From positions 91,968,215 through 92,032,214 of the forward strand of contig CM018696.1 of assembly GCA_009363875.1 (NCBI GenBank): DNA of 64,000 nucleotides, written 5' to 3'. The position numbers and the translations under genes are program-made. This DNA comes from Mikania micrantha. Lineage: Eukaryota; Streptophyta; Magnoliopsida; Asterales; Asteraceae. The notes under the pieces are model-generated. The model worked only from the letters and a program-made list of their open reading frames with translations, made no database searches and was not told the origin of the DNA. Below, one piece after another: positions 55,903-64,000 of the stretch (positions within the stretch are counted from its first letter, which is position 1; every line of letters begins with the position of its first letter).

Positions 55903-56350
55903 CTAGCCAAAAAAACACATATATTACACGGGTTGAATAATAAAAAATATAATTTATTAACATTAAATAAAAATAATATTTAATAATTATAAAATTATAT
56001 TTTGTATTAGATAAAATTGAATTATTCTTGTTTATTAAATTTTAATAAATTATTGGAATAAAAAAATTATATTTTTAAATACTTAATTATATAATCTAAT
56101 TACTAAAAATTAATAATATTTAACACGATGTGTGTCTTCTAGAAATACTCCTTTATTAGAGTAGGTAGATGATTTTAGATGTAAAAAAATATAACAATAT
56201 AGTGGCATAAAAATATACCTAATGGTTTAGATAAAATTGTATAAAAAAGATTAGTGAAATTTTTAACTTTTAATCAAGTACTCCTACTTTTAAAATATTT
56301 ATAACTTGTATATATTATATTATTAGATTGATACCCCGTGTATTTTACGG
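55903..56350 (-). other. Helitron-like 3' ends (two)
   Basis: On the minus strand a CCGTGTA-type element end with CTAG+T occurs at 55903-55906. A second has hairpin CCGTAAAATACACGG (56336-56350), nine bases and CTAA (56323-56326). Both resemble the clearer copy at 61231-61260. The 5' ends (TC...) were not identified. Confidence 0.35.
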
Positions 56351-56874
56351 ATTAAATAAAAAATATAACGAATAATTATTTATAAATATTTAGAAAATAT
56401 AAGATGATTTTCAATATAAATTACGATTATAATTTCGTATAATTTAATATTTTAAGTATTAAAATAATAATATTATTTATTTATACACTAACTTTTTTAT
56501 AGTTTGTTTTTCTTTAAACATTGTGATTCATATAAAATGTTTTTGAAAATTTTATAATTTATAATAATTTTTTTAAAATGTCTTTTTAATATCAATATTT
56601 TTATTTTAAAATGTATAAAAATTATAATTAATAAAGGTTGAAATGTTCTAAAAACATGTCATATGTCAACAAAATCTTTATTTATTAGTATATGTAGATT
56701 TTTATAGAATAACTACACCATAAGAACACACGTTTTTTTTTTAAAATTTTTTAAATGAATAGAGTGTTTTTATATAAGATAATTTAAAATTTTTCTCATT
56801 GCATTTTTAAAAGATATACAACATTACTTTTGTTATACATCTGTTTTTTTATTAAAAATGATACAATACTTAAG

Positions 56875-57107
56875 GGTTCTACTGTTGTCACACTCACCCC
56901 ACACCCTACACCCTCTATACGTTTTGTATATGAATATATGAGACGTATAAGAGGCAATCATTATTTGTCAGAATCAATAATTGGACTCATATACACTCGT
57001 ATAGACCAATACGTGTCGTATGGGTCAAATATGCGTCCTATACATAATTGACTTATAGGGCGGTGAAGTGTTAAAGTTAAAGATTGGGTGTGTGAATAAC
57101 TAGTACC
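56875..57107. mobile_element. Inverted-repeat element, about 233 bp, upstream of the GRAS gene
   Basis: The left arm GGTTCTACTGTTGTCACACTC and the right arm, whose complement is GGTACTAGTTATTCACACAC, are imperfect inverted repeats around several short palindromes. It ends about 480 bp upstream of the GRAS start codon. Confidence 0.45.
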
Positions 57108-57263
57108 ATACGTAATTAACATCCATGTTTGAGGAAACAATTGGGCAGAAGATGTCATTGCTGATAGTTGGAAAACAAAACTGCAATATCAACATACACA
57201 AGGACCATTCAAGTAATTAACTCTTAAATAATATACAATTTTGATTTAAAAAAATTGAAAATT

Positions 57264-57281
57264 AGGAGAGAGAGAGAGAGG
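57264..57281 (+). promoter_or_regulatory. GA-repeat in the GRAS gene 5' region
   Basis: A GAGAGA tract about 310 bp upstream of the start codon. GAGA-type repeats are binding sites of plant BPC proteins and are common in leaders and promoters of developmental genes. Function is inferred. Confidence 0.4.
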
Positions 57282-57588
57282 ATGAATGGAACTAGACTAC
57301 TTTTTTATGTTGCACGCATCCATTCATGCCAGAGACCACTGTTTACAAACACAAACCAAAAATAAAAACACATCGTCTCATATCACAAACACCAAAACAA
57401 CAAAACAAAAACAAAATCAAAATCTCCATCCCTTTCTTTCTCATCCTCATTCTAATCTTTAGGTGTTGTTCTTCAAAAACTTGTAAAATTTTTGTCTTCA
57501 TCTTGGTTTTTACATGCATCTTTTAGATTGCAGAATCCATCATCTTCGAGATTTTGCCTCACAAACTTCCTGTTCTTGAAATAAGGGG

Positions 57589-59580
57589 ATGCCCATGCCC
57601 TTACCCTTTGAATTCGAGGGGAAGGGGGTGGTGGTGCCGGAGAATCAGCAACACGCAAACTTTGTTGTAACTTATGCAAATCAAGTTGTACATTTGCAGG
57701 ATTTGGTGAACAAGAAGAGGAGGTACATCGGTGAACCAACGTCTGTCCTGGATAATATAATCGCCAGTCCAAGCCCGCCGGCGTCTACTTCGACCCTGTC
57801 GTCTTCTCACGGCGGTGCTGATACCGCCGGCGTGGCGGCGCTTTCTTCCAAATGGCCACCGCCGGAAAATCAAGAAACAGACATCCTCCGGTTCCAACAA
57901 CCACCGACGGTTGAAATCACCGCAGGAAACGACAAATGTGGCGGGATGGAAGACTGGGAAAACGGGGATTCTGGCCAAGATCAGGCCATGCTCCGGTGGA
58001 TCATGGGTGATGTGGAAGACCCGTCTATTGGTTTAAACAAAATGCTTCATGCCACCACCGGTGCTCCGGCGGACTTTGAGTTTACCGGTGGGTTTGGTGT
58101 TGTAGATCAGGGTTTTCCATCTCTTGATTCCGGCAACCCAGTGGGCCAGAGTGGAAACTTGTCCTCTAACCCTCAATTTCCTCCCTCGCCGGCGATGTTC
58201 AACCACCATCAAAATCAAATCTTTTCATCAGTAAACGAAACCCAAATGCTTCCATTTGATATTAAACCAAATCTTCTCAACCAACAAACCCAATTGCCAT
58301 TTGAACAACTCCTCACACACAATCCAGTAAACATAGAGTACAACCCCTCGATGCACAAGAACCCGGTTCTTGATCCGGGCTCGAACCCGCTTCAATTGCT
58401 TAATAAATCGGCATCAATGAAGAAAACTGCAGGTGTTAACATGAACAATCATCTGCAGCAGCAGCAGCAGTTGCATCAAGGGATCATTGACCAGCTTTTC
58501 AAAGCAGCAGATCTGATCCAATCGGGGAACAATCCGATACTCGCGCAAGGGATATTGGCGCGGCTCAATCATCAGCTTTCACCAGTCGGTAAGCCTTTCG
58601 AAAGGGCTGCTTTTTATTTCAAAGAAGCTCTTCATTTACTCATACATTCAATTCTCAACAATTTAAACCCCCAAATCAACCCCACTGGTTCACCTTTTAG
58701 TTTAATCTTCAAGATCGGTGCTTACAAATCATTCTCAGAGATTTCCCCTTTTCTTCAATTCGCTAATTTCACTTGTAACCAAGCATTACTCGAATCCCTT
58801 AATGGGTTTGATCAGATTCATGTTATCGATTTTGACATCGGTTATGGTGGTCAGTGGGCTTCTCTTATGCAAGAGCTTGCTTTACGCAACAATGGCGTGT
58901 CTTACTTCAAAATCACTGCATTTGTGTCCCCTTCAACTCATGACCAGCTCGAATTGGGGTTAGCCCGTGAGAATTTGATTCATTTTGCAAGCGAAATCAA
59001 CGTTGGATTTGACTTGGAGATAGTCAACATTGATGTTCTTGCTTCTTCTTCATGGTCTTTGCCCCTCCATCTGTCTGATAACGAAGCCATTGCTGTAAAT
59101 CTTCCAATTCATGTGTTTTCCAATCACCAAACTCAAATTCCTGCTGTCCTTCGATTTGTTAAAAGTCTAGCTCCTAAAATCGTGGTTTCTGTTGACCGTG
59201 GGTGTGATCGAACAGATTTACCATATTCAAATCATCTGATACATGCCCTGCAGTCATATTCAAACTTACTTGAATCACTGGATGCTGTTAACTTGAACCT
59301 TGACTCATTGCAGAAGATTGAGCGGTTCCTGGTTCAACCCGCGATTGAAAAGATTGTTTTGGGCCGGTTTCTTTTTCCAGAAAAAACTCGGCATTGGCGA
59401 AATCTTTTCTTATCAGCTGGATTTTCACCATTGTTGTTCAGTAACTTTACTGAAAGTCAAGCAGAATGTTTGGCCAAAAGGACTCCTGCTCGTGAGTTTC
59501 ATGTCGAGAAGAGACAGTCATCACTCATGCTCTGCTGGCAGCGTCGGGAGCTCGTGTCGGTTTCCGCTTGGAAGTGCTAA
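57589..59580 (+). CDS. HAM: GRAS-family transcription regulator, HAIRY MERISTEM / SCL6-22-27 type
   Basis: A single uninterrupted frame of 663 aa with no intron in the coding part. The N-terminus MPMPLPFEFEGKGVV matches the typical HAM opening (MPLPFE.F.GKGV). A variable, Gln/Asn-rich region follows, including a Gln run near residue 290. The GRAS domain fills the C-terminal half: leucine-rich start LFKAADLIQSGN...ILARLNHQ (about 300-330), VHIID-type motif IHVIDFDIGYGGQWASLMQE (about 410), second leucine-rich region, PFYRE-like region (LQSYSNLLESLDAVN) and a SAW end (WRNLFLSAGF to LVSVSAWKC). HAM proteins act in the nucleus with WUSCHEL-family partners to keep shoot meristems undifferentiated. 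miR171 targets this subfamily, and the exact site is present at 58551-58571. The gene looks intact; family assignment is firm, the exact paralogue is not. Confidence 0.95.
   Translation: MPMPLPFEFEGKGVVVPENQQHANFVVTYANQVVHLQDLVNKKRRYIGEPTSVLDNIIASPSPPASTSTLSSSHGGADTAGVAALSSKWPPPENQETDILRFQQPPTVEITAGNDKCGGMEDWENGDSGQDQAMLRWIMGDVEDPSIGLNKMLHATTGAPADFEFTGGFGVVDQGFPSLDSGNPVGQSGNLSSNPQFPPSPAMFNHHQNQIFSSVNETQMLPFDIKPNLLNQQTQLPFEQLLTHNPVNIEYNPSMHKNPVLDPGSNPLQLLNKSASMKKTAGVNMNNHLQQQQQLHQGIIDQLFKAADLIQSGNNPILAQGILARLNHQLSPVGKPFERAAFYFKEALHLLIHSILNNLNPQINPTGSPFSLIFKIGAYKSFSEISPFLQFANFTCNQALLESLNGFDQIHVIDFDIGYGGQWASLMQELALRNNGVSYFKITAFVSPSTHDQLELGLARENLIHFASEINVGFDLEIVNIDVLASSSWSLPLHLSDNEAIAVNLPIHVFSNHQTQIPAVLRFVKSLAPKIVVSVDRGCDRTDLPYSNHLIHALQSYSNLLESLDAVNLNLDSLQKIERFLVQPAIEKIVLGRFLFPEKTRHWRNLFLSAGFSPLLFSNFTESQAECLAKRTPAREFHVEKRQSSLMLCWQRRELVSVSAWKC
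58551..58571 (+). promoter_or_regulatory. miR171 target site in the GRAS mRNA
   Basis: All 21 bases are complementary to the canonical plant miR171 (the UGAUUGAGCCGCGCCAAUAUC type). The site runs from GATATTGGCG to CGGCTCAATCA and encodes ILARLNH. Cleavage is expected opposite positions 10-11 of the miRNA. Confidence 0.95.
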
Positions 59581-61230
59581 AGAGGTGTCTTTTCCACAAA
59601 TTTCGACTTTTTGGTGAAGTTACTTATGTTCATGTTGCTAATTTATGATGGAAGAAAGAACATGATATGATAGTTATGTTCTTAGTATTTGATATGATTA
59701 TGAATGTGCTACTGTAATTGATGTTTTTGGCCATTTGTGGCAGCTAAAACGTTAATCTTAATTCTAATTATGTTTAGGTTATGTCATTAGTTGTAATCTT
59801 GGTAGCAAATGCGAAATCAACTTCAAATTGTGAAAAAGAAAATATATGTGGTGTGTTAGAAGTATATGCATTGTTTGTCGAGAACAGTTACTTTGTAACC
59901 ATTCTGCTATCTGAATCTTTCTTTTAAGGGTTGTGTTATTGACCGAGAGGTTGCACCATGCTATTTAGTTGGTCATAAGAGTCCAAGGGCCCGTGTGTGA
60001 TAAGGTTCATATCTGGTGTCATCTTGGTCTGGTTCTGTATTTTGTTTTTCATATTTGCCGAGACCAAGTTCGAGATGGGTTATGTGACATGAAGTTAAAA
60101 GTTCTTTGAGAAAACAAACAAAGGCTTCACTTTTGGCATTTGAGTCTCAAAATGTGTATGGATGATACCCCAAATAACCATTTTACGCCTTTGAATACGG
60201 ATACGCCTAGGACACCAGAATATCGAACCATGAACGAAGAAAGGCATGAGATAATATTTCCTTTTAACTTTTAAATATTAGATATTTACACATAAACCTA
60301 AGTAAAAAAGTTAATTTCATATTTTCTTCTTCTAAAATATATTTTTCTTTCAAATAAACTAGTTAATTGCATATTTTTATCTCTTAAGAAGAAATATGTA
60401 ATTAATTTTTAGGTTGATTAAATATATAATAATGGTTCTTAGAGGATATATCTAAAAATCCCTTTAAAAATAATATATTCGTCCTTTAAAATGTATGACA
60501 GAGGAAGTATTTTTTTTTAAATGATATAAAATTGAACACGATTTATTAATATTTTATACAATAATTTTTTTTATTCCTAAAAATCATTTATATACTTACA
60601 AAAAAATTAAACTCACAACTTTTATTTAGGGTTATAACCACTAAACTAGACAAAAACAGATTGTATAGAACCTCAATTTCATTCCTTTATTGTTTGTAGT
60701 TGTGATTGTATCTATATGTGACATTGTTGTTTTTCATGAGACTTGGGTTTTGAGTCTCATAATAAACTATGGTATAGTATTACAAAATAAATAAGAATTA
60801 ACTTCTCATTAAAAAAATAAGCACCATTTTATTGGATGTTTGGGGGATATAATATGCATTGAATTTGCGTTTTTAAGCACATCATTAGTTTATTAGTTGA
60901 GTACTAATTTTAATGACACGTCTAATCATATCACATGCAACTTTTCTTATTGGACCACACAAATACTAGTTTATACTCTCTTTCCTAAATAAAATAATGT
61001 ATTGTTTAGATAGAACTACTTTATTTTAAAAGATGTTTATAGCCTGATTTAAGAGATATTAAATATCTTTAATGATATAAGTATTGAGAAAAATTCATTT
61101 CATACGTATAAAGTCAAATATGAATTATTTAGATTTCATTATACTAGTAAAAAGTGAAATCAAAAGATTTATATCGCCCTAAAAACTGAGAAATAGCTCA
61201 CTTGTTAATAGTGTTATCTTTTATAAGGAA
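59581..61230. other. 3' flank of the GRAS gene and intergenic DNA, no gene seen
   Basis: Probable 3' UTR immediately after the stop, then AT-rich DNA. No further coding sequence recognised. Confidence 0.5.
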
Positions 61231-61260
61231 CTAGAGTATTACCCCGTGTAAGTTACACGG
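61231..61260 (-). other. Helitron-like 3' terminus
   Basis: The minus strand reads hairpin CCGTGTAACTTACACGG (61244-61260), nine bases, then CTAG (61231-61234) and T, which fits the Helitron 3' end rule. The element would extend rightward; the 5' end was not found. Confidence 0.45.
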
Positions 61261-62805
61261 ATTAAATATAAAATATTAAATAGTTAGAAATAAATAATTA
61301 TAAATTATTAAATTACATATTAATAAGTAATTTAAGTAATAAAAAATAAAAATATGTATATCTTTTTAAATAAATTATTTTCTAAAAATTCAATACTAAA
61401 AAAACGCCATTTGTTTATAAAAAAAAGTTGTTGTTTAAAATCTATTTTTATAGTCTCTTTTATTTGTTATAGGTTTTTTTAGATAACATGGTTTTTAGAA
61501 AATTTTTTTTCATAAGTACCAATTTAAAATAATTTTTATTTTAAAAACATATTGTTTTTTAGAAAAAGAAATCATATGTTAGAACTTTTTTTAAAGTGTG
61601 TTTTTCAATAAAAAGTTTATTATAAAATTTTTTAGTATTAAAAAGAAAAATAGTATCATTGATATTATAATTATTAAATATGAGAGATAATATATTTAAT
61701 TAATGGAATGAAGAACTAAATGAGATGATAAAATGATGCCAAGTGGCAATATTGGCCTAGTATTATGACATGTGCTAATAAACATTTTTGTTTATTATAA
61801 TACTAAGATAAGATAAGATGTCATTGGTTTAAATTCAAATAAAGAAAAAATATATTTAATAATAATTTAGAAGTATAATAAAGATAATACTACTGTTAAA
61901 AAAATTTACTAAATCGCACTTTCTTTTATGTGAGTTTTAGCATAGTTTATTTTCTCTTAAAATTTCCATAACAATTTTTTACAAGTTAAAGTTTCTCCAC
62001 ATATTAATTTTGAACAAAATGATACATTTTTTTAAAACTCAACTGAAACCTTATAGTACCCATCATTTTGTATTTCATAAACTTTTTTTTTATTTTATTT
62101 TTTTAAATAAGATGCTGAGTTGGAAACATTATGGGTCAGTATCATGTAACAAAGCATTTGATTAAGTCTTCTTCCCATCACAGCAAACTAGCATTTGAAT
62201 CACTTTGAAAACATGTGATTTAATCCTACTATTGTACTTCTTTGCTCCTCAACTTTTAAGTATATGATTTTGACTTTTGAATCTTTAACTATAATCAAGT
62301 TTGGTTTAGAATTTATAATTTTTACAAGAAAGATTTGCTTTAAATATCAATTTTGCATCAAACAAGTGTGCAATGAACATCATAATATTTTTCTAAATTT
62401 TGCATGAATTTTATATAATGGAATTATACCCAGACAATTTGTACTTTACACAACTTACTCGTTGCAAGAACTTTTGTTAAAATAGAAGTGCATTTTTATA
62501 CGTTTTGAAACTACATGATTAAAGTTGGTAGAGGTCAATATTGTTATCATAACATTAAGCCTTTGCTTTAGTGAAGTAGCTGATGAAACATAATCTTGAT
62601 CCGCTTAACATATTGACAACGTTGAGGAAATAAAACTTCAAATTTATTGTAATCTTTCACTTTTGTTTATGAAATGAGAACAAAAATATCTATCCGCAAA
62701 ATAAATTGTCTACCCTCAACACCACATATATTAGATGTAACAAGATAAAACAGTCATTCAAAAATAGAGAAACTCCAATGCAAATCTATTCTCCCAACTT
62801 CATCC
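61261..62805. other. AT-rich intergenic, no gene seen
   Basis: May include the body of a non-autonomous Helitron whose 3' end is at 61231. Nothing else recognised. Confidence 0.45.
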
Positions 62806-62813
62806 AAACTAAT

Positions 62814-63559
62814 CATGGGCGGATCTAGGTAGAAGGTAGTTGGTTCACGGGAACCCAGTGCTTCGACTTGTTAGTAAGAATTTTTTTTCGAAATAGTTGA
62901 ACAATATGGTGAACCTATTAATATGTTAGAGGTGAAAATGAGTACGCTTTTTCCCCAAATGTAAGGTGAACCCATAAAGATTTTTAATAGTGAATCACTA
63001 ATGTAATTTTCACAGCGATTTGTCAACTTGATTGAAGTACGTGTTCTTTGTTATAAAAACCTCGATAATCAATGCTTAAATATCTATATGATCGTGTTAA
63101 AATCATTTTCTGGTCATACAAACTTAGCAAGTAAATTGGTAGTTATTGGTGGTTAAACCCTCAGGTCAAGTTAATTTTGGTCATATAAATTTAGCAAGAT
63201 TCGTTTAGGTTTCGGGGCGTTAACCCGAACACTACATGGGGTGCTGCCTCCTTGACCCATGCCTGCTGACTAGCCAGCGGGACAGCCACCTTGGACCTGC
63301 AAGGGCATGTGACCCCCTTGAAAACCGCTTGATCTATAGCTCAAAAATCTTAAACAAAAGTGCACTCTTTACCTCCGAACTCTTTAATGATGATATTTTC
63401 TAATTTTAATTATCAACTTGATATATCGCACGGTTATTATGTGATCAACATTACAAGCCCAAACCGTCAACCCAACCCGAATTTTTTTTAGCTCGTTCTG
63501 TTTAATTGAAACGTCCGAAAATAGTGAACCCACTGAAAAAATTTCAGGATCCGCCACTG
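62814..63559. mobile_element. hAT-type non-autonomous element, 746 bp, with perfect 8-bp TSD
   Basis: Termini are CATGGGCGGATC and, inverted, CAGTGGCGGATC. The TSD AAACTAAT is perfect (62806-62813, 63560-63567). The interior has subterminal inverted GGTTCAC/GTGAACC motifs and no transposase frame. Confidence 0.85.
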
Positions 63560-63810
63560 AAACTAATATGTTGTGCCGCTTTTTTAGATGATTCAATTAA
63601 TACCATAGATGGAATGACGGGGTTTAATTTAGGGAAAATTCCCAAATTGTCCATTTGATTACAAATTTTCCCCAAGATGTTCATTTGACTTTCAATGTCA
63701 TAAAATGACCATTGTCTGTACGGGTGTCGGCGCCCCTACATATATGGATGGCGCCCATATAACAAACGAATCAAAAAACAACATTTTTCCTTTATGGGCA
63801 CCCACCTCAT

Positions 63811-63912
63811 ATATATGTGGGCGACGTCCGTACATATATGGCTCCGCTCGTACATATATTGGCTCCGCCAGTGCATATATAGGTGCCGCTCGTACATATA
63901 TAAGCGCCGCTT
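63811..63912. repeat. 21-bp minisatellite (GGCTCCGCTCGTACATATAT)
   Basis: About five diverged units of 21 bp with CCGCTCGTACATATAT cores, next to related GGCGCCC/GGGCGCC segments from 63725. An 84-codon open frame here is repeat-derived and not taken as a gene. Confidence 0.65.
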
Positions 63913-64000
63913 ATAGACAAGAAAATTCAAAAAAAAAATTAAAAAATCATGTTAAATAAAAAAGAAATTTTATGGGCGTCACCGACCGTGACAGTCGCGT

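Noticed and set aside
57601..57978. Antisense frames across the 5' half of the GRAS gene
   Set aside because: The plus strand encodes a complete GRAS protein; antisense frames lack homology.

Overview
The window is nuclear DNA of a eudicot plant. Asteraceae is plausible from the retroelement style, but I cannot prove it. Evidence for a plant: a complete HAM-type GRAS gene with a perfect miR171 site, a GOLVEN/RGF peptide-hormone gene with a GT-AG intron, Tekay- and Athila-lineage Ty3/gypsy LTR retrotransposons with plant tRNA primer sites, a PIF/Harbinger transposase relic, and many MITEs in AT-rich intergenic DNA. Only two cellular genes are visible. The rest is transposable-element DNA and its debris. 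Layout: (1) 1-7021, minus strand: the 5' part of a Tekay-type chromovirus (element A) with a 2995-bp 5' LTR (4027-7021), an iMet primer-binding site, an unusual upstream coiled-coil ORF and gag-pol running off the left edge. (2) 7022-14845, plus strand: the 3' part of a second Tekay element (B), cut inside gag by element A, with RT, RNase H, integrase and chromodomain intact and a 2811-bp 3' LTR. (3) 14846-16041: the 3' half of a PIF/Harbinger transposase pseudogene, into which B had inserted, so there are three nested layers. (4) 16042-33427: gene-poor DNA with at least five MITEs carrying 8-bp target duplications (hAT type), other foldback elements, microsatellites and one gene, an RGF/GLV/CLEL precursor (23952-24535, two exons). 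(5) 34412-48114: a complete Athila element on the minus strand, flanked by the 5-bp duplication GTTTC. Its LTRs differ by about three substitutions and three 1-bp indels. It has an Asp-tRNA primer site, gag, pol in an overlapping -1 frame, and a 429-aa downstream ORF. It sits inside an older inverted-repeat element anchored in (TA)n. (6) 48120-57250: chains of foldback elements separated by (TA)n microsatellites, further MITEs, a SINE-like unit and Helitron-like ends. (7) 57589-59580: the HAM/SCL6-type GRAS gene. (8) 59581-64000: AT-rich flank with a 746-bp hAT-type element and a minisatellite. The most striking observation is a four-copy array of the 13-bp near-palindrome TCGCGTA(C/T/G)CGCGA just upstream of the putative TATA box in the LTRs of two unrelated retrotransposon lineages (Tekay A and Athila). 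Copy number is the same and spacing nearly so (31/49/30 versus 32/46/30 bp); the relative B lacks it. Related motifs recur inside the Athila element upstream of its 3' ORF. This looks like a shared or convergent LTR promoter module. The two cellular genes act independently. RGF is a secreted, probably Tyr-sulfated root-meristem peptide. HAM is a nuclear transcription regulator of shoot-meristem maintenance under miR171 control. No operon-like arrangement exists.
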